From an uncultured Flavobacterium sp. (lineage in GTDB: Bacteria > Bacteroidota > Bacteroidia > Flavobacteriales > Flavobacteriaceae), in assembly GCF_946481155.1 (NCBI RefSeq), contig NZ_CAMLMK010000004.1, forward strand, positions 1-64,000: a stretch of 64,000 bases of DNA, given 5' to 3'. Positions within the stretch are counted from its first letter, which is position 1, and every line of letters begins with the position of its first letter. The position numbers were made by a program, and so were the translations under genes. This document shows, piece by piece, positions 1 to 8,847 of the stretch. Under the pieces are notes generated by a model. The model searched no databases. It worked only from the letters and a program-made list of their open reading frames with translations, and was not told where the DNA came from.

Positions 1-1586
1 TTTTTACCTTCTTCATTGTCAGCATACTGCACAAAGTTTTTGATAAATCTTCCCGCAAGGTCTTTTGCTTTTTCTGTCCATTCCGAAGCATCAGCATATG
101 TATTTCTTGGATCCAAAATTTCAGTGTTTACACCTTCTAAAGCAGTCGGCACCTCTAAATTGAACAATGGAATTACCTGAGTTTCCGCTCTCTCTAATGA
201 ACCGTCTAAGATTCTGTCGATGATGGCACGCGTATCTTTAATTGAAATACGTTTTCCGGTTCCGTTCCAGCCTGTATTTACCATATAAGCCGTTGCGTTG
301 TGCTCTTCCATTTTCTTCACTAACTCTTCTCCGTATTTCGTTGGGTGCAAACATAAGAATGCTTTACCGAAACAAGCTGAGAATGTTGGTTCAGGCTGCG
401 TCACACCTCTTTCCGTTCCGGCTAATTTAGCAGTGAAACCAGATAAGAAGTAATATTTAGTTTGTTCCGGAGTTAATTTAGAAACCGGTGGCATTACGCC
501 GAAAGCATCTGCCGTTAAGAAGATTACTTTTGAAGCATGACCCGCTTTGGAAACCGGTTTTACAATATTTTCAATATGGTTTATCGGATACGAAACACGT
601 GTATTTTGCGTTACAGAACCGTCTTTGAAGTCAATTTTTCCGTTAGCATCTAAGGTAACGTTTTCTAATAATGCATCTTTTTTGATGGCACCGTAGATAT
701 CCGGCTCATTTTCTTTGCTTAGATCGATGGTCTTTGCATAACAACCGCCTTCGAAATTGAAAACACCGTCGTTGTCCCATCCGTGTTCATCGTCACCGAT
801 CAATTCACGTTTCGGATCAGTAGATAAGGTCGTTTTTCCTGTTCCTGATAGTCCGAAGAAAACTGCAACATCACCGTCTTTTCCTTTATTGGCAGAACAG
901 TGCATTGAAGCAATTCCTTTTAACGGAAGGTAATAGTTCATCATAGAGAACAACCCTTTTTTCATTTCGCCACCATACCAGGTACCACCAATTAACTGGA
1001 TTTTCTCAGTAAGGTTGAACGCTACATATACTTCAGAATTCAAACCGTGAGCGGCGTAATCTTTAAAGCTAGTTTTAGAAGCATTCATTACGATGAAATC
1101 AGGCTCTCCGAAAGTTTCCAGTTCTGCTTCTGTCGGACGGATGAACATATTTTTTACGAAATGTGCCTGCCAGGCCACTTCCATGATGAAACGCACTTTC
1201 AAGCGAGTATCTTCATTGGCGCCACAGAAAGCATCCACCACAAATAATCTTTTTCCGGAAAGTTGCTTAACTGTAGTTTCTTTTAAAGCATTCCAGGTGT
1301 CTGTAGAAATAGGTTTGTTATCGTTTACTGCTTTTTCAGATGTCCACCAGATAGTATCTTTAGTCACATCATCTTTTACAATATATTTATCTTTTGGAGA
1401 TCTTCCAGTGAAAACACCTGTCATTACGTTAACAGCGCCAAGCTCTGATAACTGCCCCTTCTCAAATCCTTCCAGGCTTGAATCTAACTCTTCATTATAC
1501 AAGAAATCATACGACGGATTATAGACAATTTCAACTGTATTATTAATTCCGTATTTCTCTAATGAAATTGTTTTGGTAACATTCAT
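1..1586 (-). CDS. pckA: Phosphoenolpyruvate carboxykinase (ATP), 3' end cut by window edge
   Basis: Converts oxaloacetate and ATP to phosphoenolpyruvate, CO2 and ADP, the first committed step of gluconeogenesis, in the cytosol. Translation of the minus strand from the ATG at 1586 begins [13 protein letters not shown] and stays open to the window edge (528 codons). The kinase P-loop [11 protein letters not shown] lies near residues 244-254 and is followed by the metal-binding IGDDEHGWD near 262. The N-terminal half has the family segment [13 protein letters not shown]-type enzymes are usually about 530-540 residues, so only the last few codons should be missing. DUF423 lies upstream on the same strand, but a separate -7 box sits in the gap. 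No frameshift was seen. Confidence 0.96.
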   Translation of the reverse strand, partial: MNVTKTISLEKYGINNTVEIVYNPSYDFLYNEELDSSLEGFEKGQLSELGAVNVMTGVFTGRSPKDKYIVKDDVTKDTIWWTSEKAVNDNKPISTDTWNALKETTVKQLSGKRLFVVDAFCGANEDTRLKVRFIMEVAWQAHFVKNMFIRPTEAELETFGEPDFIVMNASKTSFKDYAAHGLNSEVYVAFNLTEKIQLIGGTWYGGEMKKGLFSMMNYYLPLKGIASMHCSANKGKDGDVAVFFGLSGTGKTTLSTDPKRELIGDDEHGWDNDGVFNFEGGCYAKTIDLSKENEPDIYGAIKKDALLENVTLDANGKIDFKDGSVTQNTRVSYPINHIENIVKPVSKAGHASKVIFLTADAFGVMPPVSKLTPEQTKYYFLSGFTAKLAGTERGVTQPEPTFSACFGKAFLCLHPTKYGEELVKKMEEHNATAYMVNTGWNGTGKRISIKDTRAIIDRILDGSLERAETQVIPLFNLEVPTALEGVNTEILDPRNTYADASEWTEKAKDLAGRFIKNFVQYADNEEGK

Positions 1587-1621
1587 AATTAAAATGTGTT
1601 GTTTGTTTGTTTTTAAGAACG

Positions 1622-1629
1622 CAAAAATA
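1622..1629 (-). promoter_or_regulatory. Putative -7 promoter element of pckA
   Basis: Reading the minus strand, TATTTTTG matches the Bacteroidota -7 consensus TAnnTTTG, 35 bases upstream of the pckA ATG. No clear -33 TTG is seen at the expected spacing. Confidence 0.45.
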
Positions 1630-1663
1630 AAAATTTAATTTTAGATATGTTTTTTTTAACCAA

Positions 1664-2053
1664 TTATTCTGCTTTTTTACCCAGAATTTTAGCAAAAAGC
1701 ACCATCCATCCTAAAATCAGCAATAATCCTCCTACAGGCGTAATCGGCCCTATAATTTTTGTGTTTATTCCGGTGACCGAAGCGGTAGCCAAAAGATAAA
1801 TCGAGCCGGAAAAGAAAAGCACGCCCACAAGTACCAGCCATAAAATTATTTTCTTCGCCTGCGCGGAAAGAAAGCCCGTCGTTCCGACAAAAAGCAGAAA
1901 CAAAGCATGATACATCTGATAGCGGACCGCCGTTTCAAAAGTGGCCAACTGGCTTTCATCCAAAACCGACTTAAGTCCATGCGCACCGAAAGCGCCTAAA
2001 ATAATAGCTACAGCCCCCATGAAAGCAGCAACCGCAATGATTTTCTTATCCAT
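1664..2053 (-). CDS. DUF423 family small membrane protein
   Basis: A 129-residue integral membrane protein with about four hydrophobic segments (near residues 5-25, 45-62, 68-88 and 100-122). It shows the DUF423 (YgdD-like) signature: an early GAFGAHGLK stretch, then TFETAVRYQMYHALFLL. The biochemical function of the family is not established. The start at 2053 is supported by a TACCTTTG -7 box 16 bases upstream. It precedes pckA on the same strand with a 77-base gap containing pckA's own promoter, so the two need not be one operon. Confidence 0.85.
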   Translation of the reverse strand: MDKKIIAVAAFMGAVAIILGAFGAHGLKSVLDESQLATFETAVRYQMYHALFLLFVGTTGFLSAQAKKIILWLVLVGVLFFSGSIYLLATASVTGINTKIIGPITPVGGLLLILGWMVLFAKILGKKAE

Positions 2054-2069
2054 AAATTCAAATTACGCT

Positions 2070-2077
2070 CAAAGGTA
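2070..2077 (-). promoter_or_regulatory. Putative -7 promoter element of the DUF423 gene
   Basis: The minus strand reads TACCTTTG, a full match to TAnnTTTG, 16 bases before the DUF423 start codon. This implies a very short 5' leader. Confidence 0.45.
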
Positions 2078-2180
2078 CCACTATTTTAAAAAGTTAAATA
2101 ATAAACTTATCTTCTTTTCTGCTACAAAAGAATATAACAAATTCTTATTTTCGTGAACTTTTTAAAACAAAAACCTCATC

Positions 2181-3533
2181 ATGAGAAATATTCTGATTAT
2201 CGGAGCGGGTCGTTCGGCGTCATCGCTTATAAAATACCTTTTAGAGAAATCGGACAGCGAGAACCTTCATATTACCATTGGAGATTTATCACTGGAATTA
2301 GCTCAGAAAAAAACACAAAACCATAAGAATGCGTCTGCAATCGCCTTAGATATCTTCAACGAAAACCAACGTAAGGAAGAAATCCAAAAAGCTGATATCG
2401 TGATTTCGATGCTGCCGGCGCATTTGCATATTGAAGTAGCCAAAGACTGCATTACCTATAAAAAACATATGGTTACCGCTTCTTATATTTCCGATGCGAT
2501 GCAGGAACTTGATGCGGCAGCAAAAGAAAACAATCTGATTTTCATGAATGAAATCGGACTGGACCCGGGAATAGATCACTTGAGCGCGATGAAAGTGATT
2601 GAAGAAATTCGCGACAAAGGCGGAAAAATGATCTTATTCGAATCGTTTTGTGGAGGATTGGTAGCTCCCGAATCAGACACCAATCTTTGGAATTACAAAT
2701 TTACCTGGGCGCCGCGAAACGTGGTTTTGGCCGGACAAGGTGGTGCTGCAAAATTCATTCAGGAAGGCACTTACAAATACATCCCTTATCATAAATTATT
2801 CCGAAGAACGGAATTTCTGGAAGTAGAAGGTTACGGCCGATTCGAAGGCTATGCCAACCGCGATTCCTTAAAATACAGAAGTGTCTACGGTTTGGATGAT
2901 GCTTTGACCGTTTACAGAGGAACCATTCGTCGGGTAGGTTATTCAAAAGCCTGGGATATGTTTGTGCAGTTGGGAATGACGGACGACACCTATGCGATTG
3001 ACAATTCGGAAACGATGAGCTATCGTGAATTCGTAAACCTGTTCCTTCCGTACCATCCAACGGATTCGGTGGAAATAAAATTGCGCCACCAACTTAGAAT
3101 CGATCAGGATGATGTGATGTGGGACAAATTGCTGGAGCTGGATATCTTCAACCAAAATAAAATTATAGGATTGAAAAATGCCACCCCGGCACAAATCCTT
3201 GAAAAAATCCTAACCGACAGCTGGACCCTTGAACCGGATGACAAAGACATGATTGTGATGTATCACAAATTCGGTTATGAATTAAACGGCGAGAAAAAAC
3301 AGATTGATGCCACCATGGTTTGCCTGGGCGACGATCAAACGTACACTGCAATGGCAAAAACGGTAGGACTGCCGGTAGCCATGGCAACATTGCAAATCCT
3401 GAACGGCAACATCAAAACGCCGGGCGTTCAATTGCCTTTAAACAAAGAAGTCTATCTTCCTATTTTAAATGAACTGGAAGAATACGGAGTAATCTTCAAA
3501 GAGAAAGAGGTATATTACAAAGGTTATAAATAA
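2181..3533 (+). CDS. Saccharopine dehydrogenase family protein (LYS9-like)
   Basis: A 450-residue NAD(P)-dependent oxidoreductase of the saccharopine dehydrogenase family. The N-terminal Rossmann motif IIGAGRSASS (residues 6-15) binds the dinucleotide. The region around NEIGLDPGIDHLSAMK (about residues 126-141) is the hallmark of the glutamate-forming, yeast LYS9-type enzyme of lysine metabolism. The C-terminal domain ends with a conserved VQLPLNKEVYLPIL segment. In this lineage the most likely role is lysine catabolism through saccharopine, but the substrate cannot be proved from sequence. An Lrp/AsnC regulator lies about 0.8 kb downstream, which suits an amino-acid enzyme. A strong terminator follows immediately. 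Confidence 0.88.
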   Translation: MRNILIIGAGRSASSLIKYLLEKSDSENLHITIGDLSLELAQKKTQNHKNASAIALDIFNENQRKEEIQKADIVISMLPAHLHIEVAKDCITYKKHMVTASYISDAMQELDAAAKENNLIFMNEIGLDPGIDHLSAMKVIEEIRDKGGKMILFESFCGGLVAPESDTNLWNYKFTWAPRNVVLAGQGGAAKFIQEGTYKYIPYHKLFRRTEFLEVEGYGRFEGYANRDSLKYRSVYGLDDALTVYRGTIRRVGYSKAWDMFVQLGMTDDTYAIDNSETMSYREFVNLFLPYHPTDSVEIKLRHQLRIDQDDVMWDKLLELDIFNQNKIIGLKNATPAQILEKILTDSWTLEPDDKDMIVMYHKFGYELNGEKKQIDATMVCLGDDQTYTAMAKTVGLPVAMATLQILNGNIKTPGVQLPLNKEVYLPILNELEEYGVIFKEKEVYYKGYK

Positions 3534-3535
3534 AT

Positions 3536-3567
3536 AAAAATCCCCCTGCTGTGGCAGGGGGATTTTT
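3536..3567. terminator. Bidirectional rho-independent terminator
   Basis: A perfect 14-bp stem (AAAAATCCCCCTGC pairing with GCAGGGGGATTTTT) around a TGTG loop, with A and T tracts on both sides. It lies between the convergent saccharopine dehydrogenase gene and the minus-strand gene at 3569 and can serve both. Confidence 0.9.
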
Positions 3568-3568
3568 G

Positions 3569-4189
3569 TTATGAAGCTTCTAACATCTTGCGTCGGTTTA
3601 GTTCATCCTGAAGTTGGCGACGGAGTTTTTGCTCTCTTTCAATAGCATTTCGCTTGAAGGTTTCAAACTCGTCCTCCACTTCCAACAGTATGTTTTTTGA
3701 ATTATGGGTAATTTCATTTGCCCTTTTGAATCGCACGGTTAAGAATGCAACTGCAATTAACAAGGTCAATACCAATGTCCACATAATGGCATGGTAAAGC
3801 GTTTTACTTAACTCCATCCCGAAAAACAGAAAAGTATCATTTCCGTTAACAGCGGCTAGGGCTTGAATTTTTGCCTCATTAATTTGCGCTCTGAGTTTTT
3901 TAATCTCCGAATTCTTGTTTTCAATAGTAGTTCTGGAATTGAAAAGGTCATTTTCATTGCGCGACAAAAGCGTGACGACATCGGAATGCAATTCCTCAAG
4001 AGAAGCTGTCTTGACCAGTTTAACATCATTGTAATTGGCCGAGTTGACCAGGATCTGGCTCATCTGGCTTTCAATTGCATTTTTTGAAATGGGTCTTTCA
4101 GGTACAGCCTCAATGTTTTGAGCCTGAGCACCGTAGGTCAGCAGCGAAACTATCGCTACAAGACACAATTTGGGAATACGCTTTTTCAT
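3569..4189 (-). CDS. Signal-peptide, membrane and coiled-coil protein of unknown function
   Basis: A 206-residue protein. The start gives a signal peptide ending ...TYGAQAQ (about residues 1-24). An extracytoplasmic part rich in charged, heptad-like sequence (NENDLFNSRTTIENKNSEIKK) follows. A single membrane helix lies near residues 133-150 (MWTLVLTLLIAVAFLTV), then a highly charged cytoplasmic tail ending EREQKLRRQLQDELNRRK. I recall close relatives across flavobacteria, often labelled tRNA (guanine-N1)-methyltransferase. Nothing here resembles TrmD (no SPOUT knot, no SAM site), so that label looks wrong. Function unknown; the layout suggests a membrane-anchored coiled-coil protein. Confidence 0.75.
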   Translation of the reverse strand: MKKRIPKLCLVAIVSLLTYGAQAQNIEAVPERPISKNAIESQMSQILVNSANYNDVKLVKTASLEELHSDVVTLLSRNENDLFNSRTTIENKNSEIKKLRAQINEAKIQALAAVNGNDTFLFFGMELSKTLYHAIMWTLVLTLLIAVAFLTVRFKRANEITHNSKNILLEVEDEFETFKRNAIEREQKLRRQLQDELNRRKMLEAS

Positions 4190-4225
4190 TTTACTAGATT
4201 TGGGGTTAGTAGTAATCTGATCTGT

Positions 4226-4245
4226 TAACGGTACCTATAACGGTA
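4226..4245. repeat. Direct repeat TAACGGTA, two copies 12 bp apart
   Basis: Two exact 8-mers TAACGGTA start at 4226 and 4238, about one helical turn apart. They lie between the divergent start of the 3569-4189 gene and the Lrp gene, so they could be a regulator binding site for either. Chance is not excluded. Confidence 0.35.
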
Positions 4246-4361
4246 AACGCTTTATTTATAGATGCGTAAATTTTTACACGATTGAAAAATTTTAAGTGAT
4301 TTAGATATTTTTTACTATATTTAAAACCGAATAACTAATATTGCTTACAAATTTTTACAAT

Positions 4362-4832
4362 ATGAAATTAAATCACCTGCAGATTGAAATCGACGGTATT
4401 GACAAGCAGATTCTTCGCGATTTGATGGAAGACGCCAGAAAACCTATTTTACAGATTGCCAACAAAATTGGAATCTCCGGCGCGGCAATTCATCAGCGTT
4501 TGCGGAAGCTGGAACAGGCGGATGTGATTTCCGGGTCGAAGTTTATTGTCAATACCAAAGTTTTGGGCTATAGCACGATGGCGTTTGTCGGTATTTATCT
4601 GGACAAAGCCGCCCGAAATCCGGAAGCAGTGCGCGAACTAAAAAAAATACCTGAAGTTTTGGAATGCCATTACACTACGGGGAACTGGAGCATACTGATA
4701 AAAATTCTTTGCCGCGACAACGAGCATCTGATGCAGCTGCTAAACAAAAAAATCCAGGCAATTGATGGTGTTTCGCGTACAGAAACTTTTATCTCGCTTG
4801 ATCAGCAGATTGACAGGCAGATACAATTGTAG
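4362..4832 (+). CDS. Lrp/AsnC family transcriptional regulator
   Basis: A 156-residue regulator. The N-terminal winged helix-turn-helix (about residues 8-55: IDKQILRDLMEDARKPILQI, then a segment containing ISGAAIHQRLRKLE) is followed by the RAM/AsnC ligand-binding alpha/beta domain (about 70-150), with the typical ECHYTTGNWSILIKI strand. The ATG at 4362 was chosen because translation from the upstream TTG at 4341 adds a non-conserved leader. Lrp proteins bind DNA as dimers or octamers and usually respond to amino acids. The nearby saccharopine dehydrogenase gene is a plausible target, by position only. Confidence 0.92.
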   Translation: MKLNHLQIEIDGIDKQILRDLMEDARKPILQIANKIGISGAAIHQRLRKLEQADVISGSKFIVNTKVLGYSTMAFVGIYLDKAARNPEAVRELKKIPEVLECHYTTGNWSILIKILCRDNEHLMQLLNKKIQAIDGVSRTETFISLDQQIDRQIQL

Positions 4833-4895
4833 TTTGGTTATGTGTTGATTTGGTTATTTGAAAAAAAACTGCAAAAAGAAAAATGGATTCCTCCC

Positions 4896-4972
4896 TAGCC
4901 CCGATTGCAGCGGCACGTAGTAGAGCGGAAAGCGGGAAAACGGACCGCAAAAATGCCCGCACCATCCGCTCC
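4896..4972 (+). repeat. Flavobacterial intergenic repeat, copy 1 (TAGCCCCGAT type)
   Basis: It starts TAGCCCCGATTGCAGCGGCA and continues with AGCGGGAAAACGGAC and CCGCTCC. The same order of blocks occurs at 8848-8938. It is markedly more GC-rich than surrounding intergenic DNA and contains no convincing gene. It sits between the end of the Lrp gene and the end of the zinc peptidase gene. Confidence 0.7.
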
Positions 4973-4993
4973 TAAAATCGCAAAAGATGGGAA

Positions 4994-5023
4994 TAAAAAA
5001 ATCCGCTACTCTCGTAACGGATT
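4994..5023 (-). terminator. Rho-independent terminator of the zinc peptidase gene
   Basis: On the minus strand a 10-bp stem AATCCGTTAC/GTAGCGGATT (one G-U pair) closes a GAGA tetraloop and runs into six T residues (plus-strand A run 4994-4999). It lies 20 bases past the stop codon of the gene at 5044. Confidence 0.88.
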
Positions 5024-5043
5024 CTTGTTTTATAGAGAAACAA

Positions 5044-5718
5044 TTAATTTCTTCTTCCCATGTAAATCATGATATAGTAAAGCAAAGTCCCCAGCGAACC
5101 GATGGCTGCCACTACATAAGTTCTTGCCGCCCATTTTAAGGCGTCTTTCGCTCCGGCGTGTTCGGCTTGGTTCAGCATTCGTTTGTTTTCCAGCCAAGCC
5201 AGGGCGCGATGACTTGCATCATATTCGACCGGCAAAGTGATCAACGAGAATAAAGTTGTCGCTGCGAAAATGACAATACCAATCAATAGCAGTTGTGGAA
5301 ACGTATTGATCAACAGAACGCCGGCCAATAAAATCCATTGCACGACATTAGACGCCACTGAAACTACCGGCACCAGTTTGGATCGCATTTGGAGCCAACT
5401 ATAAGCCGTAGCATGCTGTACCGCGTGCCCGCATTCATGAGCAGCCACCGCAGCCGCAGCCGCATTACGCTGATTGTATACTGCCTCACTAAGGTTTACA
5501 GTTTTATCCACCGGATTGTAATGATCGGTCAAACGCCCGGGTGTCGAAATTACGCGCACATCCCTGATCCCGTGATCTGCCAGCATTTTTTCGGCAATCT
5601 CGGCACCGCTCATTCCGTTCTGCAGGTGCATTTTGGAATAATGTTCGAATTTACTTTGAAGCCTGCTGCTTACCAGCCAGCTCGCCAGCATGATAAGCCC
5701 CATTAATAATAGTCCCAT
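5044..5718 (-). CDS. YugP-type neutral zinc metallopeptidase, membrane-bound
   Basis: The catalytic zinc motif HECGHAVQHA lies near residues 94-103, preceded by the substrate-side block DKTVNLSEAVY. The N-terminal membrane helix (GLLLMGLIMLASWLV) and three later hydrophobic segments match the DUF2254-unrelated Zn_peptidase_2 (YugP) family, including the downstream LPVEYDASHRAL motif that carries the third zinc ligand. The ATG at 5718 is preferred over 5769 because a TAAATTTG -7 box lies at 5755-5762, inside the longer version. The physiological substrate is unknown. The protein is about 224 residues, normal for the family. Confidence 0.88.
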   Translation of the reverse strand: MGLLLMGLIMLASWLVSSRLQSKFEHYSKMHLQNGMSGAEIAEKMLADHGIRDVRVISTPGRLTDHYNPVDKTVNLSEAVYNQRNAAAAAVAAHECGHAVQHATAYSWLQMRSKLVPVVSVASNVVQWILLAGVLLINTFPQLLLIGIVIFAATTLFSLITLPVEYDASHRALAWLENKRMLNQAEHAGAKDALKWAARTYVVAAIGSLGTLLYYIMIYMGRRN

Positions 5719-5754
5719 AGTCTTTTTTATAATAAATATGTCACTACTAAGCAT

Positions 5755-5762
5755 CAAATTTA
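5755..5762 (-). promoter_or_regulatory. Putative -7 promoter element of the zinc peptidase gene
   Basis: The minus strand reads TAAATTTG, matching TAnnTTTG, 36 bases before the chosen ATG at 5718. If it is used, the upstream ATG at 5769 cannot be translated from this transcript. Confidence 0.45.
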
Positions 5763-5878
5763 GCTCCAAGACACTGACTGACAGCTTCTTTATGCTATTT
5801 TGACAGGTTAAAGTTTTATTAATTTTTTAGCGACAAGGATTTCTTATGCATCGTTAAAACAGACTATGTTTCAAAAGG

Positions 5879-5908
5879 AAACCCGGATTCTGAAACGAAT
5901 CCGGGTTT
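5879..5908 (-). terminator. Terminator hairpin after leuS
   Basis: A perfect 12-bp stem AAACCCGGATTC/GAATCCGGGTTT with a six-base loop, 35 bases beyond the leuS stop on the minus strand. The T tract after it is short (CCTTTTG), so efficiency may be moderate. Confidence 0.8.
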
Positions 5909-5942
5909 ATTATTTGACATTTAACAATATGTCGTTTCTATT

Positions 5943-8780
5943 TTATCCTACCAGGTTAATGATTTTCCCGGGAACTATAATCACTTTATTAGGCGTTCTG
6001 CCCTGCAACTGCTGCTGCGTTCTGTCATCGGCCATCACGACTTCCTCAATTTGTGGCGCGGTTAAGTCTAACGGTAATTTGATGGTGAAACGCATTTTTC
6101 CGTTGAAGGAAACAGGGTATTCTTTTTCGCTTTCCACCAAATATTTCGCTTCGAAAATTGGAAACGCTACCGTTGCAATCGAACCTTCGTGACCTAAAGC
6201 GCTCCAAAGTTCTTCTGCAATATGAGGGGCATATGGCGAAACCAAAATGGCCAACGGTTCCAAGATCGCGCGGTGACGGCATTTGGCTTGCGCCAATTCA
6301 TTCACGCAAATCATGAACTGTGACACTGAGGTATTGAACGAGAAATTCTCGATATCTTCAGTTGCTTTTTTGATGGTTTTGTGCAATGATTTGTACATCT
6401 CCGGTGTTGGCTCGTCGTTGGTTACGATTAGGCCATTGTCGTCGAAATACAAACGCCACAGTTTTTTAAGAAAACCTGAAACTCCGGTGATTCCCGCGGT
6501 ATTCCATGGTTTAGCCTGCTCAAGCGGACCTAAGAACATTTCATAAAGTCTTAAGGTATCGGCACCGTATTGCTCGCAGATGTCGTCCGGATTTACTACG
6601 TTGTATTTTGATTTGGACATTTTTTCCACTTCACGGCCTACGATGTATTTCCCGTTTTCTAAGATGAATTCGGCATCTTTATAATCGGAATATAATGGAT
6701 GGGCTTTGAATTTTTCAATATCCAGCTCGTTCGTAACATCATTGATTAATGATAGATCCACATGAATTGGATGAACATTCTCACCGCCTATAAGTCCTTT
6801 AGAAATCAGCTTTTTAGAGTCTTCGGTTCGGTAGACAAACGCACTCATCCCCAAAATCATTCCCTGGTTGATCAGTTTTTTGAAAGGCTCTTCAGTTGGG
6901 GCAAAACCTCTGTCTTTTAAGAATTTGTTCCAGAAACGGGAATATAATAAATGGCCCGTCGCGTGTTCGCTTCCGCCGATGTATAAATCTACGTTTTCCC
7001 AGTATTTAAGCGCTTCCTGGCTTGCGAATTCGTTTTCATTGTGCGCATCCATATAACGCATCCAGTACCATGAGCTTCCCGCCCAACCCGGCATAGTGTT
7101 TAGTTCTAATGCAAAAACCGTTTTGTTGTCGATTCTTTCGTTTTCAACCACTTTATTGCTAACAGTATCCCATGCCCAAACCGTAGCGTTGCCTAATGGC
7201 GGCTGGCCGTCTTCGGTTGGCAGATATTTCTCTACTTCCGGTAAAACGATTGGAAGATGTTTCGCGTCTATCATTTGCGGCAGTCCGTTCACGTAATAAA
7301 CAGGAAACGGTTCGCCCCAATATCTTTGTCGGGAAAAAACAGCATCACGCAAACGGTAGTTCACCTTAGCTTTTCCGGCGCCGATTTTCTCTAATTCCTC
7401 GATTATTTTTTTCGTTGCTTCTTTATAGTTCAGTCCGTTTAAGAAATCAGAATTCGCAATGATTGTTGTGTTCTTATCATCGAAAGCGGCTTCTGAAATG
7501 TCTACGCCTTCAAAAATATTCTTGATGTCCTGCATCCCGTTTTGCCCTTTGAAGAAATTCGCAAACGCATAATCTCTTTCATCACCGCAAGGAACCGCCA
7601 TTACAGCGCCTGTTCCATAACCCGCCAAAACGTAATCACCAATCCAAACCGGAATTGGTTCTTTGGTAAACGGATGCTCCGCATAAGCGCCGGTGAATAC
7701 CCCTGAAATGGTTTTCACATCGGCCATTCTTTCTCTTTCCGAACGTTTTGCAGTGGCTTCAACGTAGGCATCCACAGCTGCTTTTTGTCCCGGAGTAGTG
7801 ATTTTTGCCACCAATTCGTGTTCCGGAGCCAATGTCATGAACGTCACACCGAAAATCGTATCAGGTCTTGTCGTAAATACATCTATACTGCCTTCTGCGT
7901 TCTGCAATCTGAATTCTACAGTTGCACCAACTGATTTCCCAATCCAGTTTCTTTGGCTTTCTTTCAGGGATTCGGTCCAGTCGATAGTTTCCAGTCCCTG
8001 CAACAATCTTTCCGCGTAAGCAGAAATTCGCATTGACCATTGCGTCATTTTTTTACGGATAACGGGATGGCCTCCACGCTCGGAAACGCCGTTCACGATT
8101 TCGTCGTTCGCCAAAACGGTTCCTAAAGCCGGACACCAGTTTACCTCTGTTTCCGCCAAATACGTTAAACGGTATTTTAAAAGTATTTTTTGTTGTTCTT
8201 CTGAGGAATAAGCGTTCCATTGTGCTGCGGTGAAAATTTCAACATCATCATCGCAAACCGATTCTACCAAAGCATTCCCTTCCGTCTCGAAAACATTTAC
8301 CAATTCCGAAATAGCATGCGCCTGATCTGTGCTGGTGCAGTACCATGAATTAAATAACTGGATAAAAATCCATTGCGTGTGTTTGTAATAATCGGCATTG
8401 GAAGTACGCACTTCGCGGCTCCAGTCGAAGGAGAAACCAATTTTATCCAACTGCTCGCGGTAACGGGCGATGTTTTCTTTCGTAGTAGTATCCGGATGCT
8501 GACCAGTTTGGATGGCATACTGTTCCGCCGGCAATCCGAATGAGTCGTAGCCTTGCGGGTGCAGCACATTGAATCCCTTATGTCTTTTATACCGCGCTAC
8601 GATATCGGAAGCAATATATCCCAGTGGATGTCCCACATGCAATCCTGCTCCGGAAGGATACGGAAACATGTCCAAAACGTAATATTTTGGATTATCGGAA
8701 TTGTTCTGTGCGGCAAAAGTTTGGTTTTTTGCCCAGTAGTGCTGCCATTTGGCTTCGATTTCGTTGTGAAAGTATTTCAT
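5943..8780 (-). CDS. leuS: Leucyl-tRNA synthetase
   Basis: Charges tRNA-Leu with leucine in the cytosol. It is a 945-residue class Ia synthetase. The HIGH motif appears as HVGH at residues 48-51 and the KMSKS loop as KMSKSKYN near residue 718. The CP1 editing domain lies between them (TTRPDTIFGVTFM, with the GTGAVMAVPCGDERDYAFA proofreading block). It is longer than the roughly 860-residue E. coli enzyme. One clear extra segment of about 60 residues follows FNSWYC and precedes NWCPALGTVLANDE, as I expect for Bacteroidota LeuS. It has its own promoter and terminator. Confidence 0.97.
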   Translation of the reverse strand: MKYFHNEIEAKWQHYWAKNQTFAAQNNSDNPKYYVLDMFPYPSGAGLHVGHPLGYIASDIVARYKRHKGFNVLHPQGYDSFGLPAEQYAIQTGQHPDTTTKENIARYREQLDKIGFSFDWSREVRTSNADYYKHTQWIFIQLFNSWYCTSTDQAHAISELVNVFETEGNALVESVCDDDVEIFTAAQWNAYSSEEQQKILLKYRLTYLAETEVNWCPALGTVLANDEIVNGVSERGGHPVIRKKMTQWSMRISAYAERLLQGLETIDWTESLKESQRNWIGKSVGATVEFRLQNAEGSIDVFTTRPDTIFGVTFMTLAPEHELVAKITTPGQKAAVDAYVEATAKRSERERMADVKTISGVFTGAYAEHPFTKEPIPVWIGDYVLAGYGTGAVMAVPCGDERDYAFANFFKGQNGMQDIKNIFEGVDISEAAFDDKNTTIIANSDFLNGLNYKEATKKIIEELEKIGAGKAKVNYRLRDAVFSRQRYWGEPFPVYYVNGLPQMIDAKHLPIVLPEVEKYLPTEDGQPPLGNATVWAWDTVSNKVVENERIDNKTVFALELNTMPGWAGSSWYWMRYMDAHNENEFASQEALKYWENVDLYIGGSEHATGHLLYSRFWNKFLKDRGFAPTEEPFKKLINQGMILGMSAFVYRTEDSKKLISKGLIGGENVHPIHVDLSLINDVTNELDIEKFKAHPLYSDYKDAEFILENGKYIVGREVEKMSKSKYNVVNPDDICEQYGADTLRLYEMFLGPLEQAKPWNTAGITGVSGFLKKLWRLYFDDNGLIVTNDEPTPEMYKSLHKTIKKATEDIENFSFNTSVSQFMICVNELAQAKCRHRAILEPLAILVSPYAPHIAEELWSALGHEGSIATVAFPIFEAKYLVESEKEYPVSFNGKMRFTIKLPLDLTAPQIEEVVMADDRTQQQLQGRTPNKVIIVPGKIINLVG

Positions 8781-8790
8781 CTTTGAGTTG

Positions 8791-8798
8791 CAAAGTTA
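8791..8798 (-). promoter_or_regulatory. Putative -7 promoter element of leuS
   Basis: The minus strand reads TAACTTTG, matching TAnnTTTG, with only 10 bases between the box and the leuS ATG. The transcript leader would be only a few bases long. Confidence 0.45.
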
Positions 8799-8847
8799 CT
8801 GCGTAACTGAGTTTCTAAGTTTATAAAAATTCCTATAGTTTTTCCAT

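Noticed and set aside
1093..1524. 143-codon plus-strand frame opposite pckA
   Set aside because: Antisense to a clear pckA reading with intact catalytic motifs. No independent coding signal.
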